A DNA stretch of 33,618 nucleotides, taken from contig CANRQI010000009.1 in NCBI GenBank assembly GCA_947632835.1, positions 1 through 33,618 of the forward strand, in the 5' to 3' direction. Of the stretch, positions 1 to 9,521 are shown one piece after another. The DNA comes from an uncultured Clostridia bacterium. Lineage in GTDB: Bacteria; Bacillota; Clostridia; TANB77; CAG-508. The notes under the pieces are model-generated. The model was not told the DNA's origin and made no database searches. It saw only the letters and a program-made list of their open reading frames with translations. Each line of letters starts with the position of its first letter. The first letter of the stretch is position 1. The position numbers were made by a program, and so were the translations under genes.

Positions 1-1061
1 CCGTATTGATCAGCAGATACGGGACCAGAAGCGTCCTTATTTTTCTTTTGATATTATCAGCCCAAGTAAAATCTTTATTACCATAGAAGAATAAGTACCA
101 TTCTCCTCCTGGATAAACACTAGCACGAGCAAACGTTACAGCTTCAGTAGCAGTATATTTCCCATTTTCAGCATCAGGTTTTACATATAAATAGTAATAA
201 CTCTCATTTTCTAATGAAGTTAATTTAATTAGTGGACATCCACCTGTAACAGTATTATATTCTATTGAATAACTTGAATTTTGAACTGCATTTGATGTTT
301 GATCATATATTGATGCACTAGTTTTAGCATAATTTAATAAATTAGCAAAACCAGAAGAATCTTTATTTTTTATTTTTTGTAATATAGATGTATCAGTTAT
401 TTTTCCAATTTTTATTTGAATTTTTCTATTATTTTCTTTCGAATGTGTAAAACTTGTAACAATTTGATTTGCTGAATAACTTACAAATGTATCGCTAAAA
501 GCATCACTATATTTTGGTTCAGCATATTTTGTTACTTTTTTACCAGAATCCACAATATCAGTACCTTCAGTAGCAGTTATAAACATATCTTGATTTAATT
601 CAACATGTTTAGCTACTTTATCAAACTCTATTGTTTTAAACATTTTTTTGCTATCATCATATGATAACTCAATTCTCTCATTATCGCCTAATGCATTTAT
701 ATCTGGTTTACTAGAATTAGAAGTTATATATATATAAAATCTAGCAGTCGCATCCTTTGGTGTAACACCAGTTATTTCAATAACTGCATTTGATACTCCT
801 TCTTTTTTTAAACTATATTTCGCACCCGAAAAATCTGTAAGTTCTTTTTCAGCTACATTTTCTTTTGTGTCCACAGGAGCAACGGGTGATTCAGCCGTCT
901 GTACTGGAGCAGTAGTTGGTTCTGCTTGTACAGTAGCAGTAGGTTCTCCTGATTTTTCCGGTTCAACTTCTACACCTGAATTTGTAGCTTTTACATTGTA
1001 ACATCCCATAGCTGACATAAAAATCACCATTATAAGTGGTACAATTGCTATTTTTTTCATT
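1..1061 (-). CDS. Putative secreted lipoprotein, 3' part outside the window
   Basis: The frame is open from an ATG at 1061 to the left edge with no stop, so the C-terminus is missing (about 353 residues visible). The N-terminus has two lysines, a hydrophobic stretch and a lipobox ending AMGC with the Cys near residue 20, so the product should be lipidated and held on the outer face of the membrane. A Pro/Glu/Thr/Val-rich spacer (about residues 27-65) follows, then a non-repetitive, probably beta-rich extracellular region that I cannot assign to a family. A GGGAGGA ribosome binding site lies 7-9 bases before the ATG. It is read in the same direction as the CRISPR operon but has its own promoter. 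Function unknown. Confidence 0.8.
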
Positions 1062-1092
1062 TAGAAATCCTCCCAATTAATATTCATTATTC

Positions 1093-1120
1093 ATTATATT
1101 TATAACATAAAAAAATACAA
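1093..1120 (-). promoter_or_regulatory. Sigma-A-type promoter of the lipoprotein gene
   Basis: On the minus strand TTGTAT (1120-1115) is followed after 16 bases by TATAAT (1098-1093), about 30 bases before the lipoprotein ATG. It overlaps the hairpin that may end the CRISPR transcript. Confidence 0.5.
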
Positions 1121-1137
1121 AATACAAGTATTTTTTT
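1109..1137 (-). terminator. Possible terminator of the CRISPR operon
   Basis: AAAAAAATAC (1109-1118) pairs with GTATTTTTTT (1128-1137) downstream of cas6. The stem is almost all A-T, so it may instead be chance in AT-rich DNA. Confidence 0.3.
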
Positions 1138-1203
1138 ATTAAATTTTTAACTTTATAAAATATATAGTGTTTATAACGTTAATTTACTACAAATAAAGCA
1201 AAA

Positions 1204-1941
1204 TTATTCATCTATTATATTAAACATTCCAAAACCTGATGAATTTTTTGAACCAATACCAGTATCATACAAAAAAGTTAAAATATCTGGTGAACTTTCT
1301 AAATAAAAAATCCCATTCCAAGCATTAATATAAATTTTTTTAAAAGTAGTAATTACTTTATCTTTAGCAGTAACATAATCTACTATAATTTCTACATCAT
1401 CATTTGGATATGTATTATAATACGAATAGTACTTATTTTGAAGATTCATATTTATATGTTCTTTAAACTCTCTATCATTAGGCGAAAAGTATATTTGTTT
1501 TTCTTCCTCATCTTTTGATGAAACAACTATTGGAGATAAAGTTCTTATATGAATATTTTCATCTGTAATAACCTTATTTTCTAACTCTAAACGTGGTTTT
1601 ACAATTCTATTTCCAAAACAAATTCCATTTTTTTCAAAACTTGTATATAATAAATGAATAAAATATGCATCAATACTTCTAATTTCCCAAAAAATAAATT
1701 TTGAAAATTCAATATTTTTTCCAACAATTTTATAATTTTTACATATAAGTTTTGAAAAACAAAAATGTTTAAATTTATGGCCTATATTATAAGAATGTTG
1801 TGTACCAATATCATGCAATTTTTCAGTAAATTTTTTATCAGTATTACTAATTGAATGATATATAATTCCTTGTAAAATGTGATTATAGTTAATTGGTAAA
1901 ATTAATTTTTCATCTAAATCTAAAAAAACTTTTAACTGCAT
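1204..1941 (-). CDS. cas6: CRISPR-associated endoribonuclease Cas6
   Basis: A 245-residue protein, typical for Cas6, which cuts pre-crRNA in the repeat to make guides. The N-terminus has the family pattern of a beta strand, then LPINYNHILQGIIYHSI (about residues 15-31), then FTEKLHD. His21 and His29 lie in the region where the catalytic His is often found, but I cannot choose between them. The C-terminus carries the glycine-rich loop GIGSKNSSGFGMFNI (228-242), diagnostic of the second ferredoxin-like fold. It is the last gene of the operon, 14 bases after the RAMP gene, with AGGAGA before the ATG. Its repeat substrate must be encoded elsewhere, as no array is in the window. Confidence 0.93.
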   Translation of the reverse strand: MQLKVFLDLDEKLILPINYNHILQGIIYHSISNTDKKFTEKLHDIGTQHSYNIGHKFKHFCFSKLICKNYKIVGKNIEFSKFIFWEIRSIDAYFIHLLYTSFEKNGICFGNRIVKPRLELENKVITDENIHIRTLSPIVVSSKDEEEKQIYFSPNDREFKEHINMNLQNKYYSYYNTYPNDDVEIIVDYVTAKDKVITTFKKIYINAWNGIFYLESSPDILTFLYDTGIGSKNSSGFGMFNIIDE

Positions 1942-1955
1942 AAAATCTCCTAATA

Positions 1956-4151
1956 TTATTTTTTATATTCTGGCATATTTAAACCATCAATTTTTAACAT
2001 AAGATTATCATTTAATTTTATATTTCCCATGCATCTACCTGTCTCTTTTGGTGGCATAGATGTAATTCCTTTATTATCTCCGCCTTCTTTAATTGTAGGC
2101 AATACCATATTTACATAAGGGTCATCTATTTTGGCTGTTCTATTATATCCAAACCAATGATGTGTTGCTTCTTCTTCACCAGATTTTTTTACTTTTATTG
2201 CTTTTGGATAAGTAACTTCACTTGTAGGATAATTACTTTTTATATAATTAAAGTTATATATCTTCAATATATCTTCAAATGTTTCCTTTCCCATTGTATT
2301 TTCTAGATTAGAAATTGAAATACAATCATAATTATAAGGCACCATATTATAAGTTATCGAATTATTTTCTATATCAATATTTCTAGTTTTTACTTCGTTT
2401 ACTTTTATTTTTACACTTCCATATCCTAAAGGTTTTCCTTTACCAATTTTATGACATAAATCATAGTAATTAGCTTCTTTATCATCACATAAATATTTTA
2501 ACTCAAGAGTAGCAATAAGTTTATCTAAATCCATTTGCTCTATATCATCAAAAAATACTTTGAAATTAAACTTCACACCTGGTTTTACAGGAGTTGCCAC
2601 ACAATTTCTTTTAGTCAATTGTTCATTTTTATTAATAATAGGTTTGTGATGCCAATATGCTTTTCTTCCCCTAATTTTTATCTCGCTTTTTGGAATCATT
2701 GGAGTTTGCTTTGCTTCATATAAAAAGTCATAATTCCAATCATAATTTATCATGTTTGCATTTTGTAAAAAATCAGTATTTGTTTTATACAAAGAATAAA
2801 AAATTGGATTAGAAACTCTAGGACTTGCAAGTTCACCTAATACTCTTGATTCAGCATAAGGGCTTTGCTCATCTGTTTTAACATATATACCATCTGTAAC
2901 TCTTATTTTGCTACCTTTGGCTATATTGTTTCCTGTAAAACCAAAAATATTACATGCATCACACAAATTGTTTTTGTCTATGCAAGGTTTATAAGATGAA
3001 TTTTCGTCTCCCTTTAAATCTATCAAATCATCTATTGTTCTATAATATTCTTCTTTTCCAATTGAAGCTAAAGATAAATATAATTTTTTGTTATTACCGT
3101 CCTCAATTATCTTATACCAAACTGGTAATTGTCTTATACTACCATTTGGTAAAGGTTCTGAAACATCAATACTTAAGTTCATTGATGCAACATTATTTAT
3201 TTTATAATCATTATACCAAGCAACTTTATTTTTCTTTTTATCTAAAACTTTATTAAGACCTTTATTATTATATAAATCCCAAATGTTTTTTAAAGCATTT
3301 ACTGCATTTTTAATATACTCTGAATTCTCATCTTTATCATCATAAAATTTTATCTCACTATTTTCGTTTGGTATTACAAATATACTATCCTTATTTTTTT
3401 GATGTCCACCTTCTCCTACAAATAGAACACCTATTTTTTTATCACCTGAAACATTATCTTTTTTATCTTTATCAATTAATTTTTTTACTGTTTTACCTAC
3501 TGAAGTAAAATATACAATGTCTGAAGTTCTATATTTTTTTCCATTACTTTCTAAAACACTCTCATCTTCATTTACTTTATATACATCACAATTATCTTTT
3601 GGGTAAATTCTTCTATTTTCATCTCTATATGTATAAATACCATATCTTTCAGCTTTAAATAAATGCCATCTAGAATTTTCATCCTTCATAAGTATAGCAG
3701 GATCTTTAGTAGCCTTTGTTCTTGAAATAAATATTCTATCTTTATTTATAGAAGATAAACAAGAATTTGTAAATGTCTCAAAATCATTTCTAATCATTCC
3801 TCTTAATTCACTTCCAGGAATTGCAGGATTTTTTCCATCATAAGACCAAAAATCATATTTTTTATATTTGTCTTTATTGTCTTCTTCTCCATCAAACTCA
3901 CTAAAAGGAATTATAGTTTCTGTTTTAGTTTCTAATGTACAATCAATATATCCTGTAAAACTTCCCCTATAATCATTTCTATTTGTTTTTGTACAACCTT
4001 TTTCTTTGTTTAAACTAATAAAATTATATGGATTAATGTATTTTTTTCCATTTACAATTTCTAGTCCCCTATTTCTAGAATTAGTGTATTTTCTATCATT
4101 CATATTTTTAAATCCATTATTTCTAAAATTATTGAATGCCAATATACTCAC
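1956..4151 (-). CDS. Type III RAMP protein, TIGR03986 family (Cas7-insertion-like)
   Basis: A 731-residue RAMP (Cas7-fold) backbone protein of a type III effector. The N-terminal part shows NPYNFISL (about 40-47), a strand with ETIIPF, then IPGSELRGMIRNDFE (111-125), the glycine-rich RAMP signature. The middle has CDACNIFGF followed by a Gly-rich turn, then LGELASPRVS. The C-terminal part has KIGKGKPLGYGSVKI, another RAMP glycine loop. These are features of the TIGR03986 family as I know it. In the fused III-D complex described from Synechocystis one subunit is a Cas7 with a large insertion; equating it with this protein is my inference from size and gene neighbours. The start is GTG and overlaps the 3' end of csx19 by 23 bases, so translation is probably coupled. 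Confidence 0.85.
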   Translation of the reverse strand: MSILAFNNFRNNGFKNMNDRKYTNSRNRGLEIVNGKKYINPYNFISLNKEKGCTKTNRNDYRGSFTGYIDCTLETKTETIIPFSEFDGEEDNKDKYKKYDFWSYDGKNPAIPGSELRGMIRNDFETFTNSCLSSINKDRIFISRTKATKDPAILMKDENSRWHLFKAERYGIYTYRDENRRIYPKDNCDVYKVNEDESVLESNGKKYRTSDIVYFTSVGKTVKKLIDKDKKDNVSGDKKIGVLFVGEGGHQKNKDSIFVIPNENSEIKFYDDKDENSEYIKNAVNALKNIWDLYNNKGLNKVLDKKKNKVAWYNDYKINNVASMNLSIDVSEPLPNGSIRQLPVWYKIIEDGNNKKLYLSLASIGKEEYYRTIDDLIDLKGDENSSYKPCIDKNNLCDACNIFGFTGNNIAKGSKIRVTDGIYVKTDEQSPYAESRVLGELASPRVSNPIFYSLYKTNTDFLQNANMINYDWNYDFLYEAKQTPMIPKSEIKIRGRKAYWHHKPIINKNEQLTKRNCVATPVKPGVKFNFKVFFDDIEQMDLDKLIATLELKYLCDDKEANYYDLCHKIGKGKPLGYGSVKIKVNEVKTRNIDIENNSITYNMVPYNYDCISISNLENTMGKETFEDILKIYNFNYIKSNYPTSEVTYPKAIKVKKSGEEEATHHWFGYNRTAKIDDPYVNMVLPTIKEGGDNKGITSMPPKETGRCMGNIKLNDNLMLKIDGLNMPEYKK

Positions 4152-4563
4152 CTCCTTCAGTTTCTGTAAATCCTAATAACCTAGATTTAGAAAGAACAAT
4201 TTGATGATTATTATTTTCTTCTTCAAAATAATTTCTAACTACTAATCTTAATTCCTTATCAGAATCTACAAATGGTAGTATACCTTTACGAGTTATCATA
4301 AACTCATCAAAATAATCAGTATTATTTTCATCTCTTATTACTGTTTCTATAAATTCCTTATTTTCATCATCTAATACAAAACGAATCTCTACATTTTCAT
4401 TAAAAATTCTTATTCCAGTTAATAAATCGTAATTTACATTTTCATGAAATTCTATTGTTTCATTTTTATAACATCCTACACATACTTTATTATAAAAATA
4501 TGCTAATACAAATGCTTTTTGAATATTTTCATTTTTTATTTTAGTTATAATATTTTCTAACAT
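4129..4563 (-). CDS. csx19: Csx19-like small subunit of type III-D CRISPR effector
   Basis: A 144-residue protein between two RAMP genes. It resembles the TIGR03984/Csx19 family: an N-terminal hydrophobic strand pair (AFVLAYFYNKVCVGCY), a central charged strand ending FDEFMITRKGILPF, and a C-terminal block with LRLVVRNYFEEE then IVLSKSRLLGF. In this family the last block usually reads like RVREY..D..GQ....SRLVG, and the match is clear by eye though distant. Csx19 is a hallmark of type III-D. The gene is 2 bases downstream of the double-Cas7 gene and overlaps the next one. Identification rests on this pattern and on position, not on a database search. Confidence 0.7.
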   Translation of the reverse strand: MLENIITKIKNENIQKAFVLAYFYNKVCVGCYKNETIEFHENVNYDLLTGIRIFNENVEIRFVLDDENKEFIETVIRDENNTDYFDEFMITRKGILPFVDSDKELRLVVRNYFEEENNNHQIVLSKSRLLGFTETEGGEYIGIQ

Positions 4564-4565
4564 AG

Positions 4566-5879
4566 TTACCCCCTATCTACTAATGCTGAAATAAGTTTTT
4601 GAGGTGAAATACTTTCATCATTCTTCTTAAAATCTACTAATTCAAAAATTCCTCTACCAATAGAAGTTTGCCCTCCTAATGCTATTAAACCATTTTCTAT
4701 ATCTTTTACTGCTAAAGCAATTAAAGCTAATATATAAGTATTTTCATGTTTAATTATTTGTTTTTGAATCTCATTATTTTCATTTTTTATTTCTCTTATT
4801 TCATCAATTGCTTTTTTTACCTTTATTACTAATTTAGTATTTCCGTTAAAAACTGCTTCCTCACTAAACAATGCTGTATCTGCACTTCCACCTGAAAATC
4901 TATCAATTTTATTACGAGTAAATGAAATTGTTTTTGCAGAATCAATTCTACTTTCTTCAAATATAATGCTTGAGGCTTTTGTTGTTTCAGTTTTATCATT
5001 AGGAGCTCCAAACCAATCTTCAATATCTTGTGATTTTATTAATTTAGAATCAATTTTATTTTTCAACAATTTATCATAATATCTAACTTGCTTTTTAATT
5101 AGACCATTCCAGCTAGTACCAGGTATGATTGGATATCCATTAGATTTTATATGCTCAAAATCAACTTCTCCTTTAATTGCTTTATAGGCTTTTATACTTA
5201 AACCTCCCAATTGCTTCAAATCAACTTCAATTGTATCATATTTCTCATTTTTATAATCTTGCATATTTACTGTATAATCATAAGTATTATAATCTTTCGG
5301 ATTAAACTTATTAAATTTTAGTAAATTTTTCAATTCATCTTTACCATTTTTAAACACTTTATTATAAACTTGATTAATCTTTACTTTTCCAAAACCTCTT
5401 CTAGATTTTAAACCAAATAAGATATTACCTTCTTCTAAATTGATAATTAATTTAGAAACAATATTTTCCATAGTTTTTTCATCATCATTATCTCTTACTG
5501 TAACTTCTATTCTAAATGTAAATTTTGAGCCTGCTTCCAAAATTTCTACATTATATTTCTTCTCATCTATAGTAACTTTATCTGCATCTAATTTTATACC
5601 ATCTCTAATACTTGTTCCTGCATTTTCAGTTAATATAGCATCAGATATAAAATATGGACTCAAAATCTTTTCATCCTTTTTTTGAGGTATAAAAATTTTT
5701 TGTTCTTTCTTATTTAAAAAATGTACAAAAGCACCTGTAATACTTGTTGCAGGTATAAAAGGATTATTATCAGCATCTCTAATTATATCATGATGTGTTA
5801 ATTCTGAAATACCGTTTCCAATTGAAAGAGGTGATAGTAATTCAAAATTAATTAAATAATACATCTTTTCTTTTATCAC
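4566..5879 (-). CDS. Type III RAMP protein with two Cas7 domains (Cas7-2x-like)
   Basis: A 437-residue protein holding two RAMP units, so it should supply two neighbouring backbone positions on the crRNA. Unit 1 (1-170): HHDIIRDADNNPFIPATS (29-46), with acidic residues where Csm3-type cleavage aspartates lie, and the glycine loop SRRGFGKVKI (159-168). Unit 2 (about 215-420): GYPIIPGTSWNGLIK (248-262), IDRFSGGSADTALFSEE (325-341), typical of Csm3/Csm5-like RAMPs, and the glycine loop LGGQTSIGRGIFEL (401-414). The start is GTG, overlapping the TGA of the preceding fusion gene as GTGA; an ATG five codons on is an alternative. Exact catalytic residues cannot be settled by eye. Confidence 0.87.
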   Translation of the reverse strand: MIKEKMYYLINFELLSPLSIGNGISELTHHDIIRDADNNPFIPATSITGAFVHFLNKKEQKIFIPQKKDEKILSPYFISDAILTENAGTSIRDGIKLDADKVTIDEKKYNVEILEAGSKFTFRIEVTVRDNDDEKTMENIVSKLIINLEEGNILFGLKSRRGFGKVKINQVYNKVFKNGKDELKNLLKFNKFNPKDYNTYDYTVNMQDYKNEKYDTIEVDLKQLGGLSIKAYKAIKGEVDFEHIKSNGYPIIPGTSWNGLIKKQVRYYDKLLKNKIDSKLIKSQDIEDWFGAPNDKTETTKASSIIFEESRIDSAKTISFTRNKIDRFSGGSADTALFSEEAVFNGNTKLVIKVKKAIDEIREIKNENNEIQKQIIKHENTYILALIALAVKDIENGLIALGGQTSIGRGIFELVDFKKNDESISPQKLISALVDRG

Positions 5880-7975
5880 TTTTTATCTCCTCCTAACTTT
5901 GCTTGAATAAAACATTGTTTTAAATATTCTAAAACATAACTATTAAATTCTTCTGCTTTTTCTTGTTCATTAATTAAGGAATTTATTTCTCTTAAATCTA
6001 TAATTGATTTTAGTTTGTCAATCTCATCATTTCTATTTTCTAATAACTTATTAACTTTCGCTTTCTTTTTTATATCTTTAATACTACTTACATTATTAAC
6101 AAAATCATCAACGTTTTTAGATTGTTGCAACATCAATAAAATTCTTCCAATTGTAGTATTATTTAAACCACAATTATCTTCAATTTTTTCAATTGCTTTA
6201 GCTAAAATGTCTTCGTTAATTGTTGCAATTATAGATTTTTTAAGTAATTTTTTAGTATTAATTGACATTTCTTCTAAACTAATTTTCTTATTCTCATCAA
6301 CATATTTTTTTAGATTCAATACTTCATTTTTATTTGATATATCAATTAATTTAATATTTCCATAACCTTCATTTTGTCTTTGACCAATATTATAACAATC
6401 TTTAGCTTGTATACCATTTTGAGATTCAAATACAAAAACACTTCCTGCTTTAAACGCTTCTAATTGCTCTTTTGGCATATTCCACAAAACATTATATCCT
6501 GATACTTTTTCATAATTAATAAATGCTCTTTCACATACAACATCACTTCCTAAAATGCTTTTTATTTTATTTATAAAATTATCTTTATTAGTAGTTGCAG
6601 AAGCATTTTCATTATCCATTATAATAGTATCTGATGTAAGAATTACAGCAAATTTTTTATATTGTTTACTAGGTTTTTCATCTTTTTCAACTTTTATATC
6701 TACAATTTCTAAAGCCCCATATTCTGCTGTTTTTGATTTTCCAACTCTTAAAATCTCACCTTTATTAATGTATTTAGTCAAAAGTTTTATCCATTTTGCT
6801 TTTCCAGTAATTGTTGACCAAAAATATTGTTTCTTTCCAATAGCTGTATATTGATAAAGTGTACCACCATCTTCTCCTTGTAAAACATGACCTATGCTTT
6901 TGTCTTTTGGTCTTTGGTGATGATAATTTTCAGACATTTCAACATCTGTTAAATAATCACTATCAAAAGTTACAAATTTATCTGTCATAGCTGATAATTG
7001 AATAACTGTTTCCTTTATATCAAACATTTTATTAAAAAATCTATTATCAGTATTTTTTACTTTTGCATAACTAAATGGTATTGGATAAAATTCTAATCCA
7101 TTTGAATTTGAAATATAAGCATTTGAATATTTTACATCTCCATTTAGAAATAAATTTATATATTCTGATGAATTTTCAAAATCAACATTATTATCTTCTA
7201 TATATTTTTTAGCTATACTTCCTAAAATGTTACTTCCTGGTATATAATTCTGTGAAATTTCAGCATTTTGTTTTGAAACCATAAGTTCTGAATTAGCTTT
7301 TAAAATTAATTTAACTTTAACATCTGTTTCATCATCAAAATCTATTGATATTGGTTTATCTGTAACATTTTGAGTATTATCTAATATCATTCTACATTTT
7401 ACTTCCCCATAACCTCTAGTCCTATTCATACCAATATGTGTAAGTAATATAGCAGAATTTTTTAATATTTCCTCTATTTGTTCATCTTCTGTAATTTCAA
7501 TTTTAGCTATAAATTCATTTCCTTTTCTTACTACTCTTGATGAACGAAAACATCCATCTTTACTTGCTCCTGTTTCATCATCAATTGCGTTTTGATATCT
7601 AGTATATGTAAAAGTTTCTATTATTTTTTGTCTTGCTATATATCGTTCATAATTTTCAGGCATATATTCTAATTCATTTATAATTGTTTCATAGTTTTCA
7701 ATATAAGCATTTTCAATTTTTAATTTTCCTGGATTTCTTTCTCCTTCAGCACCAAAAATCTCATTAATGATTTCTGAAACATTTGAATTTTCTTGCCACT
7801 CCAAATATTCAGTTGTGATTTCTCTAAGTAATCCTTTTATTCTTTTTGCAGGTATATAAGGTATTCCATAGTTATCATAGCAAACATCATTATCAATAAA
7901 ACTTCCCATACTCTCACCAGAAGAAGTACATAAATCACTTTTTAATTTTATAGATAAATTATAATTTCTTTTCAC
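5876..7975 (-). CDS. csx10: Cas7-Cas5(Csx10)-Cas11 fusion, type III-D CRISPR effector
   Basis: A 699-residue fusion. Domain 1 (1-200) is Csm3-like Cas7: SGESMGSFIDNDVCYD (19-34), with Asp28 aligning to the Csm3 RNA-cleaving Asp, IPYIPAKRIKGLLRE (38-52), and glycine loop NRTRGYGEVK (184-193). Domain 2 (about 215-545) is Csx10/Cas5-like: YIPGSNILGSIAKKY (244-258), LFLNGDVKYSNAY (275-287), FYPIPFSYAKVK, and a glycine loop GQRQNEGYGNIKL (531-543). Domain 3 (about 550-699) has no strand or loop signature, is rich in Lys, Glu, Asn and Ile, and looks all-helical, as expected for a Cas11/Csm2-like small subunit. This order matches the fused subunit of the Synechocystis III-Dv complex. GTG start overlapping cas10 by 17 bases. 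Domains 1 and 2 are well supported; Cas11 is inferred from helicity and context. Confidence 0.85.
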   Translation of the reverse strand: MKRNYNLSIKLKSDLCTSSGESMGSFIDNDVCYDNYGIPYIPAKRIKGLLREITTEYLEWQENSNVSEIINEIFGAEGERNPGKLKIENAYIENYETIINELEYMPENYERYIARQKIIETFTYTRYQNAIDDETGASKDGCFRSSRVVRKGNEFIAKIEITEDEQIEEILKNSAILLTHIGMNRTRGYGEVKCRMILDNTQNVTDKPISIDFDDETDVKVKLILKANSELMVSKQNAEISQNYIPGSNILGSIAKKYIEDNNVDFENSSEYINLFLNGDVKYSNAYISNSNGLEFYPIPFSYAKVKNTDNRFFNKMFDIKETVIQLSAMTDKFVTFDSDYLTDVEMSENYHHQRPKDKSIGHVLQGEDGGTLYQYTAIGKKQYFWSTITGKAKWIKLLTKYINKGEILRVGKSKTAEYGALEIVDIKVEKDEKPSKQYKKFAVILTSDTIIMDNENASATTNKDNFINKIKSILGSDVVCERAFINYEKVSGYNVLWNMPKEQLEAFKAGSVFVFESQNGIQAKDCYNIGQRQNEGYGNIKLIDISNKNEVLNLKKYVDENKKISLEEMSINTKKLLKKSIIATINEDILAKAIEKIEDNCGLNNTTIGRILLMLQQSKNVDDFVNNVSSIKDIKKKAKVNKLLENRNDEIDKLKSIIDLREINSLINEQEKAEEFNSYVLEYLKQCFIQAKLGGDKK

Positions 7976-9509
7976 TATTGTTTACCTCCTTTTTATTTAC
8001 TGCAAAAATATCTAGAAATTCTAACGCATCATAATATTCATCAATTCCAGCATTCTCTTTTGGTTTAAAACTGCGTTTTTTAATTAATCTCTTAAATATT
8101 GTTCTTAAACTAGCCTCACTCTTATAAGAATAATCTCTTAATTCCTTTGCTGTATTTCTTGCAATACTAGATACAGCATTCAAATTATCTTCAAAATTTG
8201 ATAAACTAAATTTTCTTTGTTCATCTGTAAGTTCTTCTTCATTTTCGTAAATTCCATAAGGTCTAGTAATCAAATTCTTACCTTCAATATTTTTATAGTT
8301 CTTTTCTCTTAAATCATCAAGACTTCCAATATTTGAAGAATAGCAATATTGAAAATCAACAAAATTTCCTATTTTACCATTAATCATTCCCTCATTTTTT
8401 GCCCTCTTCTTAGCAGACTGGCAACAATCTTCTGCAATTTTATAAGCTTTATAAAAAGGAAAATGACTATGAACAATTGCTATTCCTGCACATGCACTAA
8501 ATTGATATTTATTATTGTACATATATTTTGAACGAATCTCATATATATACTCTTTTACAATATCTAAACTTATACGTTCATTGCAAACAAAAGTAATATC
8601 ATCACCTGCGCCAATAATTAATCTAAATGGTAATTCACCATCTTTAATTAAATTTTCAACTTTATGATTTTTACAAATTTCTGGAATTTTTTTAATAACT
8701 CCTTCAACAGCATCTTTTTCAAAAACTTGATGAATATTTTTAGAAATCTCTCTCATTGCTTTCGTAGCTTGTTCATAATTTGGTGCATTTCTCATAATCT
8801 CACCAATATTCATTCCCATACTATTTCCATCAATATGTACAATAGCAATTAATCCTTCATCTTTAGCAGTTCTCATTTTATCAAATTGTTTCATATATTT
8901 TTCTTCATTTTGGTCATTCTCATATTTTTTTAATTTTTGATATGCCTCAAAAGTAACTTTTTTAGTTCTTTCTTGCTCCTTAACTATTTTTGATAAAGGA
9001 AATCCTGTTATTCTATCATATTGAACTATTGGTAAAACTCCAGCAGGTTTTGTTAGTGGAGTTGTAGCTTTTACAGTAGCAAGCTTATCTTTTAAATTTT
9101 TCCAGTCATTTTGATAATCTCCTGTAACCTCAATATAAGCATAAGCAAGAGATAGTCCATAAGCTTTCTTAATTACATCTTTAGACATTGCAGTACTAAC
9201 ATCTCTACAAATTTTTTCGTTTCTAAATAAAACTACTAAATTTCCACCACCATAATATAAAACTTCAACTTTTATTTGATTATCATTATAAAATTTTAGT
9301 TCTAAATTTTCAGCATTTTCCCAATCAAGTATAATTTCAGTTTTATTAAAATTTTGATTTAAAACTGCAGTTTCAAATTCACTTTTTACTAAGTTTTTTA
9401 CAATTAATGATGCTCCAATAATTTCCTTTAAAGAGTTAGTTCTAAATATGTAATCTTGTATACCTCTTACATCATAAATTGCAATAACTGGTTTTTCTGC
9501 ACCTTCCAA
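7959..9509 (-). CDS. cas10: Cas10 large subunit, no HD domain, AGDD cyclase motif
   Basis: A 516-residue, short Cas10. It begins at the first Palm domain (AIYDVRGIQDYIFRTNSL, 10-27, then EIIGASLIV) without the N-terminal HD nuclease domain that active DNA-cleaving Cas10 proteins carry. LYYGGGNLVVLF (84-95) lies in Palm 1. The second Palm has HIDGNSMGMNIG (225-236) and LIIGAGDDITFV (297-308); the last is the cyclic-oligoadenylate synthase site, with AGDD in place of the usual GGDD. Both aspartates are kept, so activity is plausible. I see no Cys4 zinc site. Start is TTG with a GGGGG ribosome binding site 9 bases before it. The csm6 gene directly upstream in the operon supports a signalling role: target RNA binding, cOA synthesis, CARF activation. 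Confidence 0.9.
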   Translation of the reverse strand: MEGAEKPVIAIYDVRGIQDYIFRTNSLKEIIGASLIVKNLVKSEFETAVLNQNFNKTEIILDWENAENLELKFYNDNQIKVEVLYYGGGNLVVLFRNEKICRDVSTAMSKDVIKKAYGLSLAYAYIEVTGDYQNDWKNLKDKLATVKATTPLTKPAGVLPIVQYDRITGFPLSKIVKEQERTKKVTFEAYQKLKKYENDQNEEKYMKQFDKMRTAKDEGLIAIVHIDGNSMGMNIGEIMRNAPNYEQATKAMREISKNIHQVFEKDAVEGVIKKIPEICKNHKVENLIKDGELPFRLIIGAGDDITFVCNERISLDIVKEYIYEIRSKYMYNNKYQFSACAGIAIVHSHFPFYKAYKIAEDCCQSAKKRAKNEGMINGKIGNFVDFQYCYSSNIGSLDDLREKNYKNIEGKNLITRPYGIYENEEELTDEQRKFSLSNFEDNLNAVSSIARNTAKELRDYSYKSEASLRTIFKRLIKKRSFKPKENAGIDEYYDALEFLDIFAVNKKEVNNSEKKL

Positions 9510-9521
9510 TTTATTACCCCC

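Noticed and set aside
2535..3256. Reverse-strand open frames within the RAMP gene and similar ones in other long genes
   Set aside because: They lie opposite strong conserved genes, have no ribosome sites and encode low-complexity Phe/Ile/Ser-rich peptides.
7959..9509. HD nuclease domain in Cas10
   Set aside because: No His-Asp motif precedes Palm 1, and the protein begins directly with the AIYDVRGIQDYIF block.
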